From Bacteroidota bacterium (GTDB lineage Bacteria > Bacteroidota > Bacteroidia > Chitinophagales > Chitinophagaceae), in the NCBI GenBank assembly GCA_023409975.1, contig JAEYQO010000123.1:1-5692 (forward strand): DNA of 5,692 nucleotides. The letters are read 5' to 3'. The notes beneath the pieces are model-generated. The model was not told the DNA's origin, made no database searches, and was given only the letters and a program-made list of their open reading frames with translations. Shown here one piece after another: positions 1 through 5,642 of this stretch; position 1 is the first letter of the stretch, and every line of letters starts with the position of its first letter. Position numbers and translations under genes: made by a program.

Positions 1-1
1 A

Positions 2-67
2 GGCTGCATTACGCACCAGAAACCAATCTCCCTTTTTGACAGGTAGGGGGTTCCCTTTTACAAATCC
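2..67 (-). other. Possible coding fragment running off the left edge (minus strand)
   Basis: On the minus strand, bases 67 down to 2 form an open frame of 22 codons reading GFVKGNPLPVKKGDWFLVRN and then two alanines, which has the composition of a real soluble protein. The codon just upstream in this frame (68-70) is TAG and there is no ATG, so if this is coding it either starts at the GTG at 14-16 or is a gene that has lost its 5' end. I do not recognise the family. The other frames here look less protein-like. Too short to be sure. Confidence 0.2.
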
Positions 68-127
68 CTACACGAATCAATAAAATCAATGCTCTCAGAT
101 CTACAAAACCTCAACTTCCAATTTTTA

Positions 128-143
128 CCGGACAGCAGTGATT
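128..143 (+). repeat. 16-bp sequence, left copy of a long-range inverted pair
   Basis: CCGGACAGCAGTGATT occurs here on the plus strand and exactly, in reverse orientation, at 5500-5515. A 16-base exact match is not expected by chance in 5.7 kb. This copy lies at the point where recognisable permease sequence begins and contains the GTG (138-140) proposed as its start. Confidence 0.5.
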
Positions 144-719
144 TCAAAAGGAAAGGACGGCCTGGAAAAACTACAAGAAAGCAATATCTATCTTATCTTA
201 CCCTATCTGTTACTCATGCCTCTCATTCAGGCGGTGTTCCTGCTCAGTTATTCTGATCATTATAAGGCCAGCTGGATTTACCACTCCAAACCCATTAGTC
301 AGCCAGGAAATTTCCTGGCGGGTTCCCTGAAAGCAGTGCTGATTAAATTCTTTTCAGTGCCCTATATTCTGATCACCCTCGCCTGTTTTGCACTGATAGG
401 ATTCAGAAGCTTGCCGGAGCTTCTTCTTGCCTTCATAAACATCCTGATCATCATACTGGCCCTGTTGCAGACTCAGAAAAGAGCTATGCCTTTTTCGCAC
501 TCCGAAGAGATGAAGGAAGCAGGCGTTCAGGCGATCGTCAGATTATTCGCCGCAATACTGCTCATACCGATTGTTGCCGGTACACATTATCTGACCATAC
601 TCTTTCCAATGCTAAAATATATAATATTTCCGCTGACGGCACTGATGCTTTGGCTACTTTGGACAAAGTTTCGTTCAACTTCATGGTCCGTAGTAAATGC
701 TTATAGCAACGAGGGATGA
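138..719 (+). CDS. Multi-pass membrane protein, C-terminal part of an ABC-2-like permease (probably 5'-truncated)
   Basis: The 193-residue product is very hydrophobic, with about five membrane helices (near residues 17-38, 69-89, 92-111, 132-153 and 157-176). The stretch SDHYKASWIYHSKPISQPGN (39-58), followed by a KA.L.KFF segment, is what I recall from the C-terminal half of a Bacteroidota ABC-2-type permease family of about 500 residues; this is recall, not a search. Only that half is present. The frame is open from base 84 but has no ATG upstream, and the GTG at 138 lacks a convincing ribosome site. The left-hand 137 bases do not supply the missing N-terminal half in any frame. The simplest reading is a remnant left by deletion or rearrangement, although a short stand-alone protein starting at GTG cannot be excluded. 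No ATPase partner is visible. Confidence 0.55.
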   Translation: MISKGKDGLEKLQESNIYLILPYLLLMPLIQAVFLLSYSDHYKASWIYHSKPISQPGNFLAGSLKAVLIKFFSVPYILITLACFALIGFRSLPELLLAFINILIIILALLQTQKRAMPFSHSEEMKEAGVQAIVRLFAAILLIPIVAGTHYLTILFPMLKYIIFPLTALMLWLLWTKFRSTSWSVVNAYSNEG

Positions 720-749
720 AGAGACTAGAATTCCGGGGCTACCACCGTC

Positions 750-786
750 AAAAAAAGGCGCGTCACTTCCGAATGGTGTGACGCGC
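750..786 (-). terminator. Intrinsic terminator of the SDR gene
   Basis: GCGCGTCAC (758-766) pairs perfectly with GTGACGCGC (778-786) around an 11-base loop. Read on the minus strand, the stem is followed by a run of seven T (the A run at 750-756). It begins 22 bases after the SDR stop codon at 809, which supports that stop as the true gene end. The plus strand has no T run directly after the stem, so termination of the 138-719 gene here would be weaker. Confidence 0.85.
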
Positions 787-808
787 AGAATCAATTTTTC
801 TAAGCAGA

Positions 809-1732
809 TCAATGTCGTGGGTTCGACTCATCGTGTCGCTTTCCGCCGGCACGCGGTTGATCCCTTTTCTCATTATGGCTTGCTGCCTGACGGAGTTCGT
901 CACCCTCGCTTCTGCTGCCACCTGACTTGCCTTCTGAACCATCGACATTCTTCATATGATTTTCCCTCATGTTCTGTGTGATCATGCTATCGGGCATTAC
1001 ATTAGCCATATGTGTCATCACGGTATTCTTAGCATTTGATGCGACTACCTTTTCCTCGCCTTTCATCAGGGCGTCATATCCTGTTTTAGCCACATCGGCA
1101 GGGTCACCCACATAGTTTTCTTTGTATTCCTTTGTATTCAACATTCCTGCTTTTTCAAAGAAACCCGTGTCTGTGGCTCCAGGAAGCAATGTAGTGACGG
1201 TAACGCCTGTATCCTTCAGTTCATTTCTCAGGGCCATTGAGAAAGAATAAACAAACGCTTTGGACGCTGCGTAGGTAGCCAGTAGTGGGGAAGGATTCTT
1301 TGATACCATTGATGCAAGATTGAGAATCTTTCCCTGCTTGCGTTGGATCATATCCTGCATAAAGAGCTTCGTCATATGCAAGAGCGAAGTGATGTTAAGA
1401 TTTACGATGTCGATATCGCGCTGGATATCATATTCATGGAAAAACCCATACTCGCCTTGTCCGGCATCATTTACGAGAATATCCACCCTGAGGTCATTGC
1501 GCTTTACTTCATCGAATACTTCCTTTGCGGCCTGAGGATTGAACAAATCTTTTTCAATTGTCAGAACCGGAACGTTGAATTCTGACTTGAGCTCATTTGC
1601 GACCCGGTCCAGATCGGCTTTTGTTCGTGCGACAAGGATCAGACCATGGCCATCGGCTGCAAATAAGCGTGCGAGTTCGTAACCTATTCCTGCTGAGCCT
1701 CCTGTGATGAGGGCGGTTTGCTGCTGCGACAT
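809..1732 (-). CDS. Short-chain dehydrogenase/reductase (SDR) with an extended charged C-terminal tail
   Basis: A classical SDR of the DltE-like type (COG0300 style), a cytoplasmic NAD(P)-dependent oxidoreductase; the substrate is unknown. The Rossmann cofactor motif TGGSAGIG is at residues 10-17. R36 after beta-2 suggests a preference for NADP(H), and D62 sits in the adenine-pocket position. The usual NNAG reads NDAG (88-91). Catalytic residues are an Asn near 111, S141, and Y154-x3-K158 in YAASK; the PG motif is at 184-185. The core ends near residue 255, giving the usual length of about 260, but the frame continues for some 45 further residues rich in G, S, E, R, D, K and H with almost no hydrophobics. 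The terminator lies just after the stop, so the tail seems genuine. The ATG at 1732 has an A/T-rich leader and no strong ribosome site, as is common in Bacteroidota. Divergent from the sigma factor gene. Confidence 0.93.
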   Translation of the reverse strand: MSQQQTALITGGSAGIGYELARLFAADGHGLILVARTKADLDRVANELKSEFNVPVLTIEKDLFNPQAAKEVFDEVKRNDLRVDILVNDAGQGEYGFFHEYDIQRDIDIVNLNITSLLHMTKLFMQDMIQRKQGKILNLASMVSKNPSPLLATYAASKAFVYSFSMALRNELKDTGVTVTTLLPGATDTGFFEKAGMLNTKEYKENYVGDPADVAKTGYDALMKGEEKVVASNAKNTVMTHMANVMPDSMITQNMRENHMKNVDGSEGKSGGSRSEGDELRQAASHNEKRDQPRAGGKRHDESNPRH

Positions 1733-1877
1733 AAAAATTGGTTTTCAACATCGTCGAAAAAACCATTCCCCGAATAGCACATCGGGATTAATCCGAAAGA
1801 ATTCTTGAAAAAATCTTGAGAAAATACCCAAGGATCGGGTTGCGGACCTCGTCTTGAAAAGTGAAGAACAAAGAATC

Positions 1878-1949
1878 ATGATTGAGATGAAGGTGACTCT
1901 TTATTTGTTTGGGTTGTTAACATTGCTTGCCGCAGTGGTATTCACCTGA
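1878..1949 (+). CDS. Possible small hydrophobic peptide (23 codons)
   Basis: The ATG at 1878 opens a 23-residue frame whose sequence from residue 4, MKVTLYLFGLLTLLAAVVFT, is a single potential membrane helix preceded by a lysine, like a tiny membrane protein or a signal-like leader. The same frame is open back to 1809 and reads like protein (including KIPKDRVADLVLKSEEQR) but has no ATG there, only a TTG at 1854. No clear ribosome site precedes the ATG. It lies in the sigma factor's upstream region and in the same frame, ended by TGA at 1947. It could be a leader peptide, a remnant, or chance. Confidence 0.2.
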   Translation: MIEMKVTLYLFGLLTLLAAVVFT

Positions 1950-1968
1950 GGGTATATGAGGAATATTT

Positions 1969-1984
1969 CAGAACTTTAGTTCTG
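1969..1984. promoter_or_regulatory. Perfect dyad upstream of the sigma factor gene, candidate operator
   Basis: CAGAACTTTAGTTCTG is a perfect inverted repeat with 7-bp arms and a 2-bp spacer, ending 25 bases before the sigma factor ATG. A second palindrome, GTTAAC (1984-1989), abuts it. The 2-base spacer is too short for an RNA hairpin to close at full length, so a dimeric DNA-binding protein is the likelier reader. It could also mark the promoter of the sigma operon. The regulator is unknown. Confidence 0.4.
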
Positions 1985-2009
1985 TTAACACTCTTTAACC
2001 CCTGCCCTG

Positions 2010-2591
2010 ATGGGTCTTAACTCAGAGAAAGATATCATTGAAGGCTGTAGCAGGCAGGACCGTGCCTATCAGGAAATACTGTATCGTCATTATTATGGGC
2101 AGTTTTTAAAGCTGTGCGCACGATACTCGAAGAGCATGGAGGATGCGGAGCAATTAGTGAATGACGGTTTTCTTCGCATCTTCCGAAATATTGACACCTA
2201 TAAAAACAGTGGCCCTTTTGAAGGCTGGATGAGGCGGATATTTGTAAATACCTGCCTGGATTATCTGAAAAGCAAGCAGATGAAACAAGAGTCGCAGGTT
2301 GACTACAAAGAGCAGATTCCGGAGCAGGGAGTGCTGGAAATCAGTCCGGATGCCATCAGGCAGATCAGCTTTAAGGAGTTGCTGACATTGATCCAGACAC
2401 TACCACCGATGTCGAAAACCGTCTTTAACCTTCATGTATTTGAGGGTTATTCACATAAGGAGATCGGTGCCTTGCTGGAAATCAGTGAAGGCACGTCTTC
2501 CTGGCACCTGCATCAGGCGAGACACCAGTTGCAGCAAAAAATTAAGAAATTGAACGAAGTAGAACCTGTTTATGCATCCAAACGAGTTTGA
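2010..2591 (+). CDS. ECF-type RNA polymerase sigma-70 factor
   Basis: A 193-residue extracytoplasmic-function sigma factor that would direct RNA polymerase to a stress or envelope regulon. The sigma-2 domain spans roughly residues 15-88: a DAEQLVNDGF segment at 45-54, then the region 2.3/2.4 signature with W73, N80 and D84. A linker follows (89-118), then sigma-4 (119-178) with a helix-turn-helix around GYSHKEIGALLEISEGTSSW (146-165). No extra C-terminal domain is present, so control probably comes from a separate anti-sigma factor. The next gene starts inside this one (20-base overlap), implying translational coupling and making that protein the obvious partner. The ATG at 2010 is chosen because stops close the frame upstream (1977-1979) and sigma-2 begins soon after; no Shine-Dalgarno is seen. 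A dyad at 1969-1984 may control it. Family assignment is secure; the regulon is unknown, and I compare it to the Bacteroides Das-type factors only by gene context. Confidence 0.95.
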   Translation: MGLNSEKDIIEGCSRQDRAYQEILYRHYYGQFLKLCARYSKSMEDAEQLVNDGFLRIFRNIDTYKNSGPFEGWMRRIFVNTCLDYLKSKQMKQESQVDYKEQIPEQGVLEISPDAIRQISFKELLTLIQTLPPMSKTVFNLHVFEGYSHKEIGALLEISEGTSSWHLHQARHQLQQKIKKLNEVEPVYASKRV

Positions 2592-3711
2592 CAGGCTGAT
2601 TGCCGACAGGTTTGAGGAGGAGGATTTCCTCTACAAGACCGGAAGTTGGGAGAAGTTGTCCCAACAGCTTCCTTCTAAACGCCCTAAGGTGATAGCCATA
2701 GGATGGACGAAAATTGGGGGAATAGCTGCTGGTCTGGCAATTCTGATTGCTACCAGCACTTATTTTCTGTCATCCAGCGAAAGCGAGCAGGTTCTGCCAG
2801 CGGTTGCCACCCTGGAACAGAAAAGGGCCTTTGCAGAAAGTTCCGAGACGATGGAGCAACAGCAAGCGAGTGTTGCTGGTGCGGAACCAGCCGCCTATAA
2901 AGGCGGGCACCGTCAGAGCGGTACTGCATTAACACAGGAATTTAATCGCCAACCGGGTGTCCCGGGCATCACTGAACAAGGTCAGTTACCCGTTCAGGAA
3001 GGAAAGAGTACCATTGCGGCATCGGATCATGGCGAAGTAGCTGTGACCGAAAAGGAGCCCAGCGAAGGACCGTCTTTGGTTTTTGAACCCAGGGAAAAAC
3101 CCACTCAGGCGACAGACAGGCCTCAGATGGAGATGAACACAGAACAGCAGTACAATGGTCGATTTCGCCTTAGTGTGGCTGGAGGTATGAATTTCGGGTC
3201 TTTGAATACGGGGTATGCTGCGGGTCTGAATGCCCGGCAACCCATCAGCAGGAAGTTATTTGTCGAAGGTGACCTTGCTGTTGTGAGCAACCAAGGAACA
3301 GAGGCTTCTATGCACCCTGCGATGGTGCCGCAGTTCAATAGTGGTACCATGGCATTCAAGGGAGGAATTAATACCAGAGAAACACAGTTCCTGTATCTGC
3401 AGGTGAACCCTTCACTGGGTTATCAGCTTACCAGGCGACTTTCTGTAAGTGTGGGTGGTGACGTCCAGAAGTTACTGCAGGACGACCTGGCTTCTGAAAG
3501 AAGTTATATGGGGCCGGACGGCGAAGCGCGGATCATACCCGATTATGACCTGGGATTGACAGGCCGCACCGAGTTTACCGTGAATAAGCGATTGAAGGCA
3601 GGCATACTCTACCGGGAAGGCATGAACAATACACTATTGAGCGGAGGGGAATACCTTGACCGCCGCTACATGCAGGTTCAGATCAAATACACCCTTATCA
3701 ACGCAAAATAA
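2572..3711 (+). CDS. Putative dual membrane-spanning anti-sigma factor with C-terminal outer-membrane beta-barrel
   Basis: The 379-residue protein has four parts. Residues 1-42 are soluble and acidic with a SWEKLSQQL motif (25-33), resembling the short cytoplasmic region of anti-sigma-like proteins. Residues about 45-66 form one membrane helix. Residues 67-195 are a low-complexity linker rich in E, Q, G, P, A and S, long enough to cross the periplasm. Residues 196-379 alternate polar and hydrophobic residues as about eight beta strands (near 196-207, 212-223, 226-238, 270-283, 287-299, 324-338, 339-349 and 364-376), typical of a small outer-membrane barrel. There is no classical cleavable signal peptide, so the helix probably stays in the inner membrane. 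It overlaps the ECF sigma gene, so I infer that it binds that sigma factor and releases it on an outer-membrane signal. The architecture matches what I recall as Dma proteins of Bacteroides. An ordinary membrane-anchored OmpA-like barrel without anti-sigma activity remains possible. Confidence 0.8.
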   Translation: MHPNEFDRLIADRFEEEDFLYKTGSWEKLSQQLPSKRPKVIAIGWTKIGGIAAGLAILIATSTYFLSSSESEQVLPAVATLEQKRAFAESSETMEQQQASVAGAEPAAYKGGHRQSGTALTQEFNRQPGVPGITEQGQLPVQEGKSTIAASDHGEVAVTEKEPSEGPSLVFEPREKPTQATDRPQMEMNTEQQYNGRFRLSVAGGMNFGSLNTGYAAGLNARQPISRKLFVEGDLAVVSNQGTEASMHPAMVPQFNSGTMAFKGGINTRETQFLYLQVNPSLGYQLTRRLSVSVGGDVQKLLQDDLASERSYMGPDGEARIIPDYDLGLTGRTEFTVNKRLKAGILYREGMNNTLLSGGEYLDRRYMQVQIKYTLINAK

Positions 3712-3742
3712 AATAGCAGGTTTCTTTTTCGTTTAACTGGTA

Positions 3743-3772
3743 AAGTAAAGGCGCTCGTTGAGCGCCTTACTT
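3743..3772. terminator. Bidirectional intrinsic terminator between convergent genes
   Basis: AAGTAA and GGCGCTC (3743-3756, with one bulged A at 3749) pair with GAGCGCC and TTACTT (3760-3772) around a GTT loop, a 13-bp stem with a strong GC core. It lies 31 bases after the plus-strand stop at 3711 and 20 bases before the minus-strand gene end at 3793. Both flanks are A/T-rich but lack a pure T run, so it should serve both genes, perhaps with moderate efficiency. Confidence 0.75.
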
Positions 3773-3792
3773 ATTGGGGTAAATATTTCTAA

Positions 3793-5421
3793 TCATACCT
3801 GAAAGACGCCTGCTTTCCATTCGCGTTCAACCGGGGCATGACTCGCTGCATGTATCGCCTCAGAAATACGCTTTCTGGTGTCTGCAGGATCGATGATCTC
3901 ATCGACCCAAAGGCGTGCAGCCGCATAGTATGAAGACGTCTGTGCATTATACTTATCTGTAATCTCCTTCAGCAATGCTTTTTCTTTTTCGGGATCGATC
4001 TCCTCGCCTTTTGCTTTAAGAGAAGCCACCTGGATCTGAAGTAAAGTCTTTGCAGCCTGTTCGCCGCCCATTACAGCGATCTTTGCATTGGGCCAGGCAT
4101 AGATGAAGCGTGGGTCATAAGCCTTGCCACACATTGCATAATTTCCGGCACCGTATGAATTACCTGTAATGATCGTGATCTTGGGAACTACTGAGTTTGC
4201 AACAGCATTTACCAGCTTTGCCCCGTCTTTGATGATTCCGGCGTGTTCGCTTCTGCTGCCTACCATAAAGCCGGTGACATCCTGAAGGAACACCAGAGGA
4301 ATCTGTTTCTGATTGCAATTCTGAATAAACCGGGCCGCCTTATCAGCACTATCGTTATAGATGACGCCCCCCATTTGCATTTCGCCCTTGCCGCTTTTCA
4401 CAATCTTACGCTGGTTGGCCACGATACCAACAGCCCAGCCGTCTATTCGAGCGTAGCCACAGACGATTGTTTTGCCATAATCTTCCTTGAACTGGTCGAA
4501 TTCGCTGTTATCGACGATACGTTCGATCACCTCTACCACGTCGTAAGGCTTGCTGTTTTCGATGTGGACAAGGCCATAAATATCCCTGGGGTCTTTTTTA
4601 GGCTCAGCCGGTTTTGCCCGGTCGAAGCCAGCATGCTGACGAGCTCCGAGCTTGTCCATAATACGACGGACCTGATCAAGACATTCCTTCTCTGTATCGA
4701 ACTTATAATCGGCGATACCACTTATCTCTGTATGAGTTTTGGCGCCTCCCAGTGTCTGTATGTCGATATCCTCACCAATAGCAGCCTTCACCAGGTAGGG
4801 GCCGGCCAGAAAAATGGAACCATTGCCTTCGACCATCAGCGTTTCGTCACTCATGATTGGGAGGTATGCGCCGCCGGCTACACAACTTCCCATCACCGCT
4901 GCAATTTGTGTTATGCCCATTGCGCTCATCACCGCATTGTTGCGGAAAATCCGTCCGAAATGTTCTTTATCCGGAAATATCTCATCCTGCATGGGCAGAA
5001 ATACACCGGCGCTGTCTACGATGTAGATGACCGGTAGTTGATTTTCCATTGCGATTTCCTGGAGTCTGAGGTTCTTCTTACCGCTGATCGGGAACCATGC
5101 ACCGGCTTTGACAGTATTGTCATTAGCGATGATCACACATTGGCGACCACTTACATATCCTAGTCCGCCAACGGTACCTCCTGCGGGGCAACCGCCCTGT
5201 TCCTGATACATTTCCCAACCTGCGAAGGAACCGATCTCCGTGAATTCGGAGCCTTTGTCTATTAAATATTCAATTCTTTCCCGGGGTGAAAGCTTACCCT
5301 TTGCCTTAGCCTTCTCAATAGATTTTTTACCACCACCAAGAGCAACCTGGGCATGACGCTGTTTCATCTGACTCACAGCCAGGCGCATGGCGTCTTCATT
5401 CTTATTAAATTCAAGATCCAT
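3793..5421 (-). CDS. Acyl-CoA carboxylase carboxyltransferase (beta) subunit, methylcrotonyl-CoA carboxylase type
   Basis: The 542-residue protein carries the two crotonase-fold halves of biotin-dependent carboxyltransferases and would move CO2 from carboxybiotin to an acyl-CoA in the cytoplasm. The N-terminal half (about 40-290) has the glycine-rich GSCVAGGAY oxyanion region at 179-186; the C-terminal half (about 295-530) has QDVTGFMVGSRSEHAGI (380-396), GNSYGAGNYAMCGKAYDPRF (420-439) and MGGEQAA (451-457). These match methylcrotonyl-CoA carboxylase beta (MccB/LiuB) rather than propionyl-CoA carboxylase, which has a PGF-type motif here. The length equals the family norm, so it appears complete. 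Leucine breakdown is the likely pathway, but related geranyl-CoA or other acyl-CoA carboxylases cannot be excluded from this sequence alone. The biotin carboxylase/biotin carrier partner is not in the window; only about 270 bases upstream are visible, and they contain a terminator, so it is not co-transcribed from directly upstream. The ATG at 5421 follows a leader with a weak ribosome site. Confidence 0.95.
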   Translation of the reverse strand: MDLEFNKNEDAMRLAVSQMKQRHAQVALGGGKKSIEKAKAKGKLSPRERIEYLIDKGSEFTEIGSFAGWEMYQEQGGCPAGGTVGGLGYVSGRQCVIIANDNTVKAGAWFPISGKKNLRLQEIAMENQLPVIYIVDSAGVFLPMQDEIFPDKEHFGRIFRNNAVMSAMGITQIAAVMGSCVAGGAYLPIMSDETLMVEGNGSIFLAGPYLVKAAIGEDIDIQTLGGAKTHTEISGIADYKFDTEKECLDQVRRIMDKLGARQHAGFDRAKPAEPKKDPRDIYGLVHIENSKPYDVVEVIERIVDNSEFDQFKEDYGKTIVCGYARIDGWAVGIVANQRKIVKSGKGEMQMGGVIYNDSADKAARFIQNCNQKQIPLVFLQDVTGFMVGSRSEHAGIIKDGAKLVNAVANSVVPKITIITGNSYGAGNYAMCGKAYDPRFIYAWPNAKIAVMGGEQAAKTLLQIQVASLKAKGEEIDPEKEKALLKEITDKYNAQTSSYYAAARLWVDEIIDPADTRKRISEAIHAASHAPVEREWKAGVFQV

Positions 5422-5455
5422 AAACGAAAGATTCCTACGTATCTGCGCAGGCAGG

Positions 5456-5463
5456 CAAATATA
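5456..5463 (-). promoter_or_regulatory. Candidate Bacteroidota -7 promoter element for the carboxyltransferase gene
   Basis: On the minus strand this reads TATATTTG, an exact fit to the Bacteroidota -7 consensus TAnnTTTG, 34 bases upstream of the ATG at 5421. It implies a short 5' leader of roughly 25-30 bases. I see no good -33 TTG at the usual spacing, so the promoter may be weak or activated. Confidence 0.45.
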
Positions 5464-5499
5464 ACAAGGTGCCGTTAGTTATCCGATTTTTAGGTTCTG

Positions 5500-5515
5500 A
5501 ATCACTGCTGTCCGG
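5500..5515 (-). repeat. 16-bp sequence, right copy of a long-range inverted pair
   Basis: The minus strand here reads CCGGACAGCAGTGATT, identical to the plus strand at 128-143. It sits about 37 bases upstream of the candidate -7 element of the carboxyltransferase gene, where an activator could bind, and it is also the counterpart of the copy at the left-hand break in the permease gene. Confidence 0.5.
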
Positions 5516-5545
5516 GGAATACTAATATCTGAGAGACGGGATTCG

Positions 5546-5579
5546 AAAAAAGCCCCCAATTGATCAGTTAGCTAAGGGC
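5546..5579 (-). terminator. Likely intrinsic terminator of a gene lying beyond the right edge
   Basis: On the minus strand, GCCC (5579-5576) pairs with GGGC (5555-5552), extended by G-U and A-U pairs, and the stem is followed directly by six T (the A run at 5546-5551). The stem has many G-U pairs, so it is of medium strength. It points to a minus-strand transcript entering from the right and ending before the carboxyltransferase promoter. Confidence 0.45.
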
Positions 5580-5605
5580 CAAAGTCCTTCCTGGTACCTG
5601 CTACC

Positions 5606-5642
5606 TTCCTTGTAGGTTCCTTGTAGGTTCCTTGTAGGTTCC
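5606..5642. repeat. 11-bp tandem repeat, 3.4 exact copies
   Basis: The unit TTCCTTGTAGG is repeated three times exactly (5606-5616, 5617-5627, 5628-5638), followed by TTCC. Degenerate related sequence (5588-5605, including TTCCTGGTACC) precedes it, suggesting an older, larger array. The unit is not a multiple of three, which speaks against a coding role. It lies between the terminator at 5546-5579 and the window end. Confidence 0.85.

Noticed and set aside
89..253. ATG at 89 opening a plus-strand frame overlapping the permease start, suggesting a frameshifted N-terminus
   Set aside because: The frame gives about 54 residues without hydrophobic character and then stops; it does not resemble the missing half of the permease.
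763..948. 61-codon minus-strand open frame that could indicate a frameshift in the SDR tail
   Set aside because: It continues into the terminator stem, whereas the SDR frame stops 22 bases before it, so the SDR frame is the natural one.
697..981. 94-codon plus-strand open frame
   Set aside because: It runs through the terminator hairpin at 750-786 and antisense to the SDR tail; composition is not protein-like.
1767..1795. Imperfect inverted repeat (CCCGA and TCGGG) in the SDR leader
   Set aside because: Arms of only five bases with mismatched surroundings; expected by chance in a region of this size.
1882..1907. Possible promoter with TTTATTTG at 1900-1907 and TTG at 1882-1884
   Set aside because: One mismatch to TAnnTTTG and a 15-base spacing, shorter than usual for Bacteroidota promoters.
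4243..5037. 264-codon plus-strand open frame
   Set aside because: It is antisense to the well-conserved carboxyltransferase gene and its translation has no domain-like pattern; a long shadow of the opposite strand.
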